From: Nectonema munidae
Lineage: Eukaryota > Nematomorpha > Nectonematoida > Nectonematidae
Direction: 5' to 3'
Assembly: GCA_030549495.1 (NCBI GenBank)
Contig: JAUIRK010000953.1
Coordinates: 1 to 64,000 of the forward strand
DNA length: 64,000 nucleotides
Made by a program: the position numbers and the translations under genes. The notes below the pieces were generated by a model, which was given only the letters and a program-made list of their open reading frames with translations, did not search any database and had not been told where the DNA came from. Positions 44,968 through 56,279 of this stretch are shown piece by piece (position 1 is the first letter of the stretch; each line of letters opens with the position of its first letter).

Positions 44968-46312
44968 TTAACCCTATTAGTGCTGGGCATAATTAGACTT
45001 CTAACAAATAAAAATAATAAATGTAAAACCCCCCCTTTACTAAAAAATTAATTGTAGAAAATTGGCTGAATCATATCCCTTCAAATTTTATGACTTAAAA
45101 TCCCTAGCTGCATCTTTTGAAACCATTTTCATGGTAGCTGAATGACCCTTTCATGTCCAAAACTGTCAATCAATAAAATTTTTCAGCAAAATTTTGACAT
45201 TATCTGTACTTAACATTATAACTTAGGATCTATATTATATAATACCCTAAAAATTTATAATTGTATACAGTTTGGAACGCATAACACTTATATTTAATTT
45301 TTTTAATAATCATAGCTACTTTTTAGAAAATGTCAATCAAAATTTTGATTGATCAAAAATATATCTAATAAAATATACCTTCAAATTTTACCCAAAATAA
45401 ATGTTTTTATACTAAATCGATCATCCTGTTTTCATTTCTGGACTCATTTTTTACATTTAGGATTTGAAAATACCTATAAGTGTTAATCAAATTAGCTGTT
45501 TACTTCTGAAAATTATCTCCAAAAACATTCCTTACATTTTACATAAAATATATGTGTTATACTAAATCTGCCATGCTGGTTTCATTTCTGGACTCATTTT
45601 TTACGTTTAGGATGTGAAAATACCTATAAGTGTTCATTAAATTTGCGGTTTACTTCTAAAATTATCTCCAAAAACATTCATTCAAATTTTACAATGAAAT
45701 ATATGTTTTTATACCAAATCAACCATGCTAGTTTCATTTATGGATTCAATTTTTGCAGTTTGAATTTGAAAATACCTATAAGTATCAATCAAATTTGTGT
45801 TTAGTTCTAAAATTTTTTTCCAAAAATATTGATTCAAATTTTACATGAAATATATGTTTTTATAGCAAATAGATCATGATGATTTCATTTCTGAACACAG
45901 TTTTCGCATTTAGAGGTTTTACTGCTAGTGTCAATCAAATTTGCGGTTTATGTCTGAAAACTATATCCCAAAATATTCTCTCTAATTTTACATGAAATAT
46001 ATGTTTTTATACCAATTCGGTAAGATAATTTTATTTCTGAAATCATTTTTTGCATTTAGAGGTTTTAAATGTCTGAAAGTGTAAATCAAATGTTCGATTT
46101 ACGTCTAATGTCTACAGAAATATTTTTGAAATTTAAATAAAACATCTGTTTTTATTCCAAATGGAAGATGCTGGTTTCATTTTGGACTCCAGGTTTGGCA
46201 TTTATGGTTTTAAAATATCTGAAAGCTTCAATCAGATTTCCGGTTTACTTCTAGATACTGTCTTCAAAAATATTTTCAAAAAAATAAAATATCTGTTTTA
46301 TACCACATATAA
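44968..46312 (+). mobile_element. TTAA-type element copy A, left end plus minisatellite
   Basis: TTAA at 44,968-44,971 is followed by CCCTATTAGTGCTGGGC. About 400 bp of unique sequence and then a tandem array of a 144-154 bp unit follow. The TTTTTATACCAAAT landmark is at 45,405, 45,551, 45,705, 45,857, 46,005, 46,149 and 46,296. The first 800 bp are the inverted counterpart of 55,500-56,279. The right end is missing; the array stops next to the LTR fossil. No coding capacity is seen. A piggyBac-like origin is inferred from TTAA and the CCC tip. Confidence 0.6.
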
Positions 46313-46319
46313 AACATAT

Positions 46320-49040
46320 TAATTGTCAACCTTGCATTTACTAATTATGCCTTTAGTATTTTTACAATCGTGTATTTTAATTTATTCTTATTTTACAATT
46401 TATTCAAACATAACATTCCAAATGGATAAAATACTCTGTCCTGAAAAACTTGCTATCGATGCCAACTCGCCAAATTCTGAAAAAGAATACAGATACTGGA
46501 AAAAGACATTTGAAAATTTTCTTGATGAATGTGGAACAAATGCTCCTGGTAAACTCCGTTGTTTAACTAGATTTCTTACAGCTTCTACCTATGAATACAT
46601 AAGTGATTCAACTTCTCTTGATGACGCAATGTCTATTTTAGACAATTTATTCATCAAAACAAAGAATGAAGTATTCGCAAGACATCTTTTAGCAACAAGG
46701 CGGCAAAATTCAACGGAATCATTGGACGAGTTTTTACAAATGTTGCACAAATTAAGCAAAGATTGTGACTTCACTGCCACAGCCGAGCAATATCGTCAAG
46801 AACTAGTTCGCGATTCTTTTATCAATGGAATCTTATCAAACTCTATTCGTCAAAGATTGCTCGAAAATCATACACTTACATTAACTCAAGCTTATGATCA
46901 AGCTAGATCCTTGGATACAGCTTACCGTAATGCCGAAATGTACACATCAAGTGGTATAGTTGCAACTGTTAACTCCAATTCTCAACGCGATAGCCAAAAG
47001 TCAATTCAAGTCAAGGAAGTTGATCCTCAACCTGATTTACTTGCCACTACATCATTTTCAAAAAGCAGAAAGTGTTGGTTTTGTGGCAACGATTTTCATC
47101 CTCGAATTAAGTGTCTAGTCAGAAACTCAAAATGTGGAAAAGTTGGGCACTGGTCAAGGGTTTGCCAATCTAAAATCAAATCCCAAAGAAAGTTCACTGC
47201 TGCTACTCTCAATTCCACTCTTTGTTCAACATCTACGGGTCCACGTTGCCTTAAACCGTCCACAGTGAAAACCGGAATAAATGGAAAAGAAGCATGGGCA
47301 ATCGTTGATTCAGGAAGTTCAGAAAGTTTTATAAGTCAAAGCTTGGCTGATCGTTTAAAGCTACCTATGCAAAGAGAAAGACAAAACATCACACTTGCAT
47401 TATCCACGTCGCAAGCTTTGGTTATGGGAATTTGTGTTTTAGATTTACGTCTAAATGGCTCGCAATATTTCAACATACGCTTAGCAGTTATGAAAGATCT
47501 TTGTGGAGACGTTTTACCGGGAATAAATTTTTTAAAGCTACATAAATCTGTTGAGATAAAGTATGACGGTTCAAAACCTAGAATTATAATACAGCCAACT
47601 TCAATCTGCAGTCTGGCTTTAGCTAATGTTCCCACGGCTGAAATTTTTGTAAATCTTAAAAGAAACACCAGACCAATCGTGACAAAGTCTCGTATCTTTA
47701 GCAACGAAAAAGAATTTATTGCTAAAGAAATAAGTAGACTTTTATCACAAGGTATTATCGAATCAAGCAACTCACCATGGCGTGCTCAAGTAGTCCTGGC
47801 TACAGATGAACTTTTCCGTCACAAAAAGAGACTCTGTATTGATTACTCTTCTACAATAAACATATTTACAAAACTGGACGCCTACCAACTTCTAAGAATA
47901 GAACCGATGGTTAACAATCTTGCAAAGTACAATTTTTTTCAACTTTCGACCTCACATCTGCTTATCACCAAATACCTATCAAGGATGAAGACAAGCTATA
48001 CACCGCATTTGAAGCTAATGGAAAATTGTATCAATTTACTCGAGTTCCATTTGTTGTTACTAATGGGGTTGCAGCTTTTCAAAGAATCATCGATCAAGTA
48101 GTACAACAAGATAAACTGAAACATACATATCCATACTTAGATAATACCACAGTTTGCGGAAGAACCAAAGTTGAACATGACGCCAATGTGTCGAAACTGC
48201 TTGCTGCTCTTGAAAAGAGAAACCTTACTCTCAATGATTCCAAAACTGTTTTGGGCGCTACCTAAATCAATGTTCTTGGTTATAACATACAAAGAGGACA
48301 CATCTGACTTGATCATGAAAGACTCAAACCGCTTCAAGATTTGCCTATTCCTAACAGTAAACGCTCTCTGCAAAGAGTCTTGGGGGTGTTTGTGTATTAT
48401 GCGAAGTGGATTCCGAAGTTTTCAGATGAAGCACAAAAGCTTTATGATGTAAAGTCGTTCCCATTAAGTGAAGAGGCCATGACTGCTTTCAATAAATTAA
48501 AGGACTTGTTGATTAAAGCCGCTCTGGGTAACATAGATAAAGCTGTTCCTTTTACAGTTGAATGTGACGCCTCAGATGTGGCAATATCGGCAACCTTGAA
48601 TCAAAATGGAAGGCCTGTTGCTTTCATGTCACGTAAACTACATGGATATGAACGTCATTACCCACCAGTGGAGAAAGAGGCAACTTCCATCATTGAAGCT
48701 ATACGTATATGGTCTCATCTCTCCGGGCGTCATTTTACTATCATAACTGATCAGCGTTCGGTCGCATTCATGTTGGATAACAGAAGACATTCAAAAATAA
48801 AGAACGATAAAATTCAATGCTGGAGATTGGAGTTAGCCTCGTTTTCCTATTCTATAAAATATCGCCCAGGACAAGAAAATGTTGCTGCTGACGCTTTAAC
48901 AAGAATGCATTGTGCGTACGCCTGTACAACACCCTTCAAATTGAAAGATCTCCACGATAATTTATGTCATCCTGGAACGACAAGGTTTTTACACTATGTT
49001 AGATCTAAAGACTTGCCTTTTTCAACTAGATCTTAGAGTT
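46320..49040 (+). mobile_element. Ty3/gypsy LTR-retrotransposon fossil
   Basis: A virus-like LTR-element relic in plus orientation. Parts seen in order: gag capsid-like region (about 46.4-47.0 kb), zinc-knuckle region (about 47.1 kb), aspartic protease with VDSGSSESF (about 47.3 kb), reverse transcriptase remnants (about 47.7-48.3 kb), RNase H of the Ty3/gypsy type with VECDASDVAISATL and ALTR (about 48.5-48.9 kb), and only the start of an integrase zinc-binding region. The paired-knuckle and protease style recalls the Mag/K02A2.6-like group, less certainly. No LTRs are recognisable at either end. It is broken, with about three breaks plus loss of the 3' part. The protein-level signal is still strong, so the age is moderate, not ancient. 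Confidence 0.88.
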
Positions 49041-49049
49041 AGATCTAAA

Positions 49050-49520
49050 GACTTGTTTCATCGATATTATAAATTTCATCGAGGTCGTAAACCTTTAAGA
49101 TTTCTCGAATATGGGCTCTACCATTTTTCAAAACTTCAGGATTAACTTCATTCGCCTCGCCATGTATCACACGTTTCTGCAAAGTATGTCTTTTCTTTAA
49201 AACGGTGTAGCCAACCATTTGAATATAAAAAATCTTTGACTGCTAATTTTTCAACTAAATTTTCGGGCTTGCTCTATTATAATATCATCATTTATTGCCG
49301 CATTTTTTGCTGTTATGTCATTAATCCACAAAATTAATGCCTCTTCAATTTTTTTTAAAAGGTTGAGTTAATCTGGGCACATTGTTTGTAGTCTTTTCGA
49401 AATTCTCATTATTTTGTAACCACTTTACACTTTCCTTTAGGATATCGCCAACAGTGGATTTCTATAGAAACGTCAAACTTTTTCAAAACAAACTCTCTTG
49501 AATTGTCATTTTAGGGAAAA
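49050..49520 (-). pseudogene. Tigger/pogo transposase fragment (CENP-B-like DNA-binding part)
   Basis: On the minus strand, from 49,520 leftward: STVGDILKESVKWLQN, then IEEALILWINDITAKNAAI, LVEKLAVKDFLYSNGWLHRF, and in another frame VIHGEANEVNPEVLKNG and YDLDEIYNIDET. This is the CENP-B/Tc5-type helix-turn-helix region of Tigger transposases, reaching the first DDE segment (NIDET). It has at least two frame changes and one stop; the catalytic domain is absent because the sequence ends next to the LTR fossil. A Tigger-type MITE nearby (52,861) may have been mobilised by a relative. Confidence 0.8.
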
Positions 49521-49988
49521 AAAATTTCTGATACTAATTTCTTTTTTGATTTGGAATGAAACTTCAACACGTTTCCATTTGCTGCTCATTATTTTGAAAA
49601 AGCAATGCTTTGAGTTTTAAAAATAAAGGAAAACGTTGAATAATAATTTAATGAGGAAAAATTTGAATAAAAAAGAAGAAAGAAATTACTTCAGATAAAA
49701 GTTATTATAAAAAAATTATTACAGTTTAATCTTACTAGTTTCAATAAATTTTATTTTTAATTTTTGTTTTTATGATTTTAATTAAATATGAAAGATCAAT
49801 TTTTTAATTATTTTTTCTGCAAGAAAAATAAGGAGTTGTCTCCCCGGAGGTCTTGCCAGACCTATATATGATTCGCTTGAAATTATTATATATTAGATTA
49901 CATAAACCTTTCAACCAATCATATTGTTTTCATGAAATAAAATCTCAATTTTGTACAAAATTTCATTGAACAATTTTTTACGGAAAGT
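49521..49988. other. AT-rich intergenic stretch
   Basis: Nothing recognisable. Confidence 0.3.
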
Positions 49989-50148
49989 AGGATTTATACA
50001 CGTTATATATCAGACCTCGTTTATCCGACACTCGATTATCCGTCAACGCGTCTAACCGACACACTACTGACGGCAACTAATTTTTTCGATGTTTTTCCCC
50101 CGCCGTATACCCTTGCATTTACACCGACCGTGTTTCAAAGCAAACTAA
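49989..50148 (+). repeat. Left copy of a direct repeat of about 158 bp (Tigger-type end)
   Basis: Starts AGGATTTATACACG, then at 50,011 CAGACCTCGTTTATCCGACA, which looks like a pogo/Tigger terminal repeat pointing right. It is repeated nearly identically at 52,839-52,996, with a dead LINE between. No matching inverted end was found to its right. Confidence 0.75.
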
Positions 50149-50640
50149 GGAGAAGAAGAATTTATTTCGCATAACAAAGGAAACAATAATAATATTCATG
50201 TCATTTCATCATTATAAAATATTTATGAAGAAAAGATGTGTTACAAATTTCACGTTAAAATGCGAGGAAACTCAAAAGGCCATTTCAAGCCGCTGGTATG
50301 AGTATCCTAATAGAATTGATTTTATCGAGAACAAATATAGAAAAGTTAACAATATATGTAAAAATGTATTTGAAAATAAATAATTACATCATAGAAAAGA
50401 ATGGCGAATAAATAACTAAATAGTAAAAAAAAAGGAAGAAAAAAACATCACAAAGAAGGAGATTATACAAATGCTACGAATCATATATGAAGACAGGGTT
50501 TGATAAATATTTATGTATAATTATGGAGAAAATTATTCAGAATACTCAAGATGAGAGTATATATATACACTATAAATATGAGTTATTGTTACTAGGTTGA
50601 ACATAAGAAACAATGCTCAATATTACAATTCATTTCATAT
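50149..50640. other. Unassigned stretch left of the minus-strand LINE
   Basis: A 61-codon open frame at 50,198-50,383 has no recognisable similarity. A short ATAT microsatellite near 50,560 may mark the 3' tail of the LINE. Confidence 0.3.
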
Positions 50641-52838
50641 TTACTTATAAAGTATTCTTTTATTTTATATTTAAAATTACGAAGTACAAATGAGTTCCGA
50701 GTTATATAAAAATTCATTCCAAAAGCATATTACTCTATATTTTAAATACCTTTTAGAAGTTGGAAGCCTAAAATATGGGATTACAAATTTAGTTGGAAAC
50801 CGCAGCGAGTGATGTGGATTTTGATATATTGAGGAAATCCAATCATTGAAAATTATAGGAAGCATGTTATGATTGTATTTGTATATAAATTTTGATATCT
50901 GAACATGATATATATCCTTTAATTTCAATAAATTATTATTAACAAACGATGGTGTGGTGTGCTCTCTGTACTTTAAATTAAATACAACTTTCTTTTGTAA
51001 AATTTCAAGCTTAGAAATATTAGCATGACCCCAATTTACTACGCTATAGTAAAAATTAGGTAACACCAATCAATTATATAAATTTAATTATCTTTATATT
51101 GAAATCATTTTTAAATCTTTTAAACAAACCAAGGACACTACTTACTTTAGAAGACAAGTAATTTACATGATCTGACCATGAACACTTATTGTTCACCATT
51201 AAACCTAAAAGATTAAACTTATCAACTATCCCAAGACCAAACCTACTGGCATATAATTTGCGACAAGTAATATTGTTATTAGAAAATACCATTGCTTTTG
51301 ATTTATCATGATTTATCTTCAGAGAATTTGCAGTGCACCATTTGTCTATTGAATTTAAGTTTGAAGAAATATCCTCGTACTCCAGAAGAAGTATGTTTTA
51401 TCGAGGAATTTGCATTGTCTATAGTAACAAGTTGTTGTCTATATGAAAGATATGATTCAAAAAAAGATATAGAAGACTGAGAAAAGCCAAAATGATCCAA
51501 TTTTATTAAAAGTTTTGAATGTGAAATCGTATCGAACGCTTTACTTAAATCGAGAAATATAGCTATAACACTATCTGAGTTATCTAAGAAAAATATATGT
51601 AAATGTTCTGTACTATATTTAGACCTAAAGCCAAATTGATATTTGTATAATAAATTTAATTTGTTTATATATGAATGAATCTGGTTATATATAATTTTTT
51701 CGAAAAGATTTGATAGCGTATTGATAATATTTATAGGCCTATAATTATTGATTGAAAATTTATTTCCTTTTTTGAAAACCGGAATCACCTTTGAAAGTTT
51801 AAATGAAGTAGGATAAACACTGAACTTGATACATGAATTGAAGGCAATAACTAGATATTTGATTATATAGTTTAATATCAAACTCAATTTATATAATGAA
51901 TTTTTTGATTTGAAAGTATTATGTATTAAAATAGCAATGCCTGAATGTTTTGTAAGTCTACAAGGGATGTGAACAAAAATATAACCCTTAAATCGTAATC
52001 TTTAAAGATAATTAAATAATCTTTAATTATAATTATAATTTGGCCAACTTTCTTGTAATGCTAATATTTTTAGTGTTTTATTAGTAATAGAATTGAAACT
52101 GTGTACAAATACCTCAAGTTGAGAATATTTATTGATAATAATTGATCTTATGTTCACACTAGCTACATTAAAATCATATAAAATATTGTTATTTAAACTA
52201 TGATAATTTATATATTCAGAGGATGTGATGTCAGTGTAGTTTATATTACTGAAGGAATAACTATCTAATAAATTTTTAGAAAAATGTTCAATCATCATTA
52301 ATGTTATAATTAGTAATACTTTTTACAAATGCAAGATTTTTTATAATAAAAGAACATACTTTACTATGAGCACGGTGATTATTTTCAGAAAAATTTGCAT
52401 TTACACAATTAATACATTTGAGCTTTTCCTTGTTACCCTTCTCTGACAATCTTTACCATTATGAGTTAAATCCGAACAGTATGTATAGCATTTTTTTTAT
52501 CATAACATGATTTTGAACTATGACCAAGTTTAGCACAATTACTACATTGTTTGCTCAATATGTATTCTTGACATCTTATTTGACGATATTGTAAGTATAA
52601 ATAAAAATTATTACTTTCTAAATAATTGTATATTATCGGATCACAAGCAATTACCACAATTTTAAATAAAGTGTGTTTAGAATTATAATTGAAGTGTAAG
52701 CTAAACTTACTTCCATTTTCAACATGCTTTTCTATTACTGGATTCTTTTGTAATATTAAAGGAATCACATCCTTGTTATCAATATCTTTGGAAACCCTTA
52801 AGCTAACTTTAGGCTTGATTAAATTTAGTCTTTTTTGC
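50641..52838 (-). mobile_element. Dead Jockey/CR1-type LINE
   Basis: Read right to left. ORF1 end: gag-like segment with zinc knuckle CSNCAKLGHSSKSC (about 52,500) and a second, frameshifted knuckle KCINCVN. ORF2: endonuclease start FNVASVNIRSI and ILALQESW (about 52,080-52,180), most of the endonuclease deleted, then reverse transcriptase with VIPVFKKGNK, NYRPINIINTLSNLFEKIIY, YQFGFRSKYSTEH and FLDLSKAFDTISHSKLL (51,306-51,887). An internal deletion right after SSGVR removes the YADD active-site region, and the frame resumes at LNSIDKWCTANSLKINHDKS. The thumb/C-terminal part follows (FNLLGLMVNNKCSWSDHVNY; ISKLEILQKKVVFN; 50,677-51,292). It cannot move. The knuckle-bearing ORF1 favours the Jockey side. 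Confidence 0.88.
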
Positions 52839-53267
52839 AGGATTTATACACGTTATATATCAGACCGCGTTTATCCGACACTCGATTATCCGTCAACGCC
52901 TCTAACCGACACACTACTGACGGCAACTAATTTTTTCAATGTTTTTCCCCCGCTTTATCCCGACATTTACACCGACCGTGTTTCAAATCAAACTAATTTC
53001 TTTTAAACATGCGTGTAGAGTTTGCTAATCCTAGAGACAAACTTAGTTTTTACCTAGAGATAATGCATTTGTGACGCACTAATTCTTAATTTCAGGTAAT
53101 TTTTTTTCACCTTTAACATAAATAATATATAATAATAAATTACATTTTAATTTGAGGTATTGATTCTTTATAAATTTCATACACTGGTATAAATTTCGTT
53201 TATGCGACAATTCACGATCCGATACGAATATGTATGAAACTAACAGTATCGGATAAACGAGGCTTGT
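52839..53267. mobile_element. Pogo/Tigger-like MITE
   Basis: The left end at 52,861 is CAGACCGCGTTTATCCGACA. The right end, AGTATCGGATAAACGAGG (53,245-53,262), is its inverted counterpart, giving an element of about 407 bp without coding capacity. The interior repeats TATCCG/TAACCG motifs. The first 158 bp, including about 22 bp outside the inverted repeat, are the right copy of the direct repeat at 49,989. Confidence 0.65.
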
Positions 53268-53684
53268 TTGTACTTTTTCTTGTTTCTTTTGTTGCACCGT
53301 GATTATGCCAGACCACTAAGAATATAGGATGCTTGTTTTATTGTCACTAAAAGTTCCTACTGTGTATTTAACGACAACTGTAAAAAAGTTTTTTGTGGAT
53401 TACAGAAAAACCATCATAGATTAATTTGTATATTTATTAAGTAAAAACAAAAATTACTTTCCTATTTAGCTAACTCTCTGCTGAAATGTAAAGATTATTC
53501 GCTCAAAACCTTTTTGATAGCATGCGCATATCCTAGGAGGATATGCATATTATTATTTGATCTCTTTTCTTTCAAATATGCCATACGAGACTTTTATTAT
53601 GTAAAATTTGAACATTTTTGCAAGTATGCTAAAAGCTTGTCTTTTCCTTACTCGATTGAGCAAAAATTTATACTGGTGATTTAT
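53268..53684. other. 3' flank of the carbonic anhydrase gene
   Basis: AT-rich. On the minus strand AATAAA occurs overlapping the stop codon (53,680-53,685) and again near 53,433-53,438; the second is a plausible polyadenylation signal. No other feature. Confidence 0.4.
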
Positions 53685-53994
53685 TTATAAAAGCGAGAAG
53701 TAGAAAGTCACAAGAGAGGAAGAAAGAATTGAAAGAATGGAGGAAATGAGGTGGCTGCCATTTGATGAATATTTGGGCTCGATTTCATACTCATACTTGA
53801 TAATCTTTCGGCCATGCTTTGGCTGGAGTGGACGTATGTCGGAACCAATTGCTTCCGAGTAGCAGCCATTAGCGTCGCATCGCTTCATGTTCTGGAAAAA
53901 GCGTAACTGCTTTTTTGAAATCTTGGGATGCTGTCCTAAAACTGTCCATATTACATTCTCCGTGCACGGTGGCTCTGTTGCTGAACCATTATAT
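53685..53994 (-). CDS. Alpha-carbonic anhydrase, terminal exon
   Basis: Encodes residues 204-305. The acceptor TTTTCATAG precedes 53,994; the first base completes Arg203 started in exon 1, giving ...STFYR|YNGSATEPPC without shift. The SATEPP segment corresponds to SLTTPP of human CA II: Thr199 is kept, Leu198 is Ala and Thr200 is Glu. Cys213 in PPC pairs with Cys44 in the disulfide known for extracellular CAs. ENVIWTVL and RPLQP are family landmarks. An extra Cys pair (CDANGC) lies near residue 242. The last 20 or so residues (SSILSILSSSLVTFYFSLL) are hydrophobic and end the protein, as in GPI-anchored CA IV/XV-like enzymes. Confidence 0.9.
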
Positions 53995-54305
53995 CTATGA
54001 AAATATTTATTCATCATCACTATATGATTATTATATAACTACTGCATACGGTCAAACCTCATACGACTTAAGTAAAAAATTTGGTATGCTATTTTCAAAA
54101 TCCTTGAAATGATAAATTTGGCAAAATCGTATTAATCATAACATAATAGAATTTTTCAACTTTTTGAAATATGAATTCATTATTTCACACATTTTTCAAA
54201 TAAAATTCATGCGCCTTTTTTCTCCATTATGGTTTTATCGGTGTAATTTCAAAACACTGTGGTATGCGAAGACTAAGAATGTTATTTGTGAACGAGTGAT
54301 AGTTG

Positions 54306-56279
54306 CCTATTAGTGCTGGGCTTCTCTTTTTCTCAAATATTCTCAATGTGATACATATATTTCAACTATACTGAATTCAGTGGTGATTTCCATTTTTTTA
54401 TTAAAATCAATCAAACCTGTCAAAAAATTGATTTATATATGACAAATTCATCTCAAAAATGAACTTTTTATTTAAATAATTCTATTTTATTTAAATAGTT
54501 TTTAAATATAAAGTTTTTGTCGCATATATACCCATTTTCAAGTATGCTGAATTCGATGTCCATTTTTTTTTATCAAAATCAATCAAACCTATCAAAAAAT
54601 TGATCTATGTATGACAGCTCATCTCAAAAAAGGATTGCTATTCATTCTATGATGATCTTTTATTATTAGCTCTTCTTTCATCTGAAATTTATTTTCTGCA
54701 ATCTGTGTTCGAAAAACTTTTTTAAGTAAAGATTTTACCCCCTCTCAAAGCATTTAAAGCATCTTTTTGATGATCTTAGGCTTTTTTTTCGGTATTTGGT
54801 ATTTTATTATCAGGTGATATGAAAAGATATTCAGCCTGATTATTTGTCAACCAATCCCAACTGAAAAGTTTTTTTCTGATGAAATCATTCATGATGTCCA
54901 TTGTTCAATTACAAAAAGTTGTCCATCTTCTTCATCTAAAAGATTCTCTCTTTCACTCAAAAGGAAAAAGATGGAAAAATTCAATTTAAATTTAAAATTA
55001 TGCTGATAATGACTAAATCTTTACATATGGGCATCTGTGACAGTTTCGATAACTCGGACCTATTTACAAATGCTCAGATTTCCTACCCAACTTAGTGAAA
55101 TGATAATTATAATCTTTGCTGATAAGCTATACGTTTAAAAAATTTTCACTTGCAAAAGAAGAACTTCTTTTTCACGGTCAAAATCTCCTTTGAAGCACCC
55201 AATATTGGATCATTACACCACTTCCTAGTTCAGTGGAACATGGTATAGATCTTCCATTTATTATACATACGTCTTTTTGTAAAATTATTTCTTTTGATTA
55301 CACATTCTTTTTTCAATTCGTTTTCAGGTTGTTTCATACTAAACTTCAAAAGAATTTATGATGCGGTTTTTTTCTTTTTTAAAATGAATATTTAAACTCA
55401 ACATGATTGAAGAAAGTATTATTAGACAAAATATAGTAAAAAAAATATAAAAAAAACTTATTTTCAGGTATACAATTATACATCGCTAATTCAATTGATA
55501 TTTCCCCATATTTTTACCCCTATTACTCAAAATGGAGTACAGAAATAAAATAAGTATAATCTATTTGGTACAAGAACAGATATTTTATTTAAAATTTTGA
55601 AAATATTTTTGTAGTAAACCACATATTTGATTGACACTTTGAGATATTTTAAAACCTCTAAATGCGAAAACTGAGTCCAGAAATAAAACCAGTATGATCG
55701 ATTTTGTTATTTCATGTAAAATTTGAATGAATGCTTTTGAAAATAATTTTTAAAACTAAACCATAAATTTGATTAACACTTATAGGTATTTTTAAATCCT
55801 AATCTGAAAAACTGAGTCCAGAAATGAAATCAAAATGGCCAATTTGGTATAAAAACATACATTTTATCTATTATTTGAATGAATATTTTATTAGATATAT
55901 TTTTCATTAATTAAAATTTTGGTTGACATTTTCTAAAAAGTAGCCATGCTTATTAAAAAAATTAAATATATTAAGTGTTATGCGTCCAAAACTGTGTATA
56001 ATTATAAATTTTTAAATGAGTATCTAATATAGACCCTAATTTATAAGGTTAAATAGAGTTAATGTCAAAATTTTGTTGAAATGTTCATTTTTGATTTTGA
56101 TTGACAGTTTTTGACATGAAAGCTTCATTTAACCTTCATGAAAATAGTACCAAACGATGCATCTAACAAATTTAGGAAATTTTACAATATTTGAAGGGAT
56201 ATAATTAATTAACCCAATTTTGTACAATTAACTTTTTAGTGAAAGGAACATTTTGCGCCACTCTAAAACACTAATAGGG
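54306..56279. mobile_element. TTAA-type element copy B, about 1.97 kb
   Basis: The right end is CACTAATAGGG followed by TTAA (56,280-56,283). The left end, CCTATTAGTGCTGGGC at 54,306, is its inverse over about 11 bases, though the left TTAA is decayed. The left part holds a diverged tandem duplication of about 180 bp (54,340-54,640, landmark AAAATCAATCAAACC). The right part (55,540-55,900) holds degenerate units of the 148-bp minisatellite, inverted relative to copy A. The middle (54,650-55,480) is unrecognised and shows no long frame. Confidence 0.6.

Noticed and set aside
46589-47770. Minus-strand open frames inside the LTR fossil
   Set aside because: They lie opposite the gag/pol frames and have no family resemblance; they are shadows.
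49000-49055. Short direct repeat (GTTAGATCTAAAGACTTG) at the right limit of the LTR fossil considered as LTR remnants
   Set aside because: It is only 18 bp with copies 38 bp apart, and no matching sequence was found at the left side; it looks like a local tandem duplication.
54650-55480. Middle of TTAA element B as a decayed piggyBac transposase
   Set aside because: I translated both strands by eye and found no convincing DDD or Cys-rich motif, so no coding origin is claimed.
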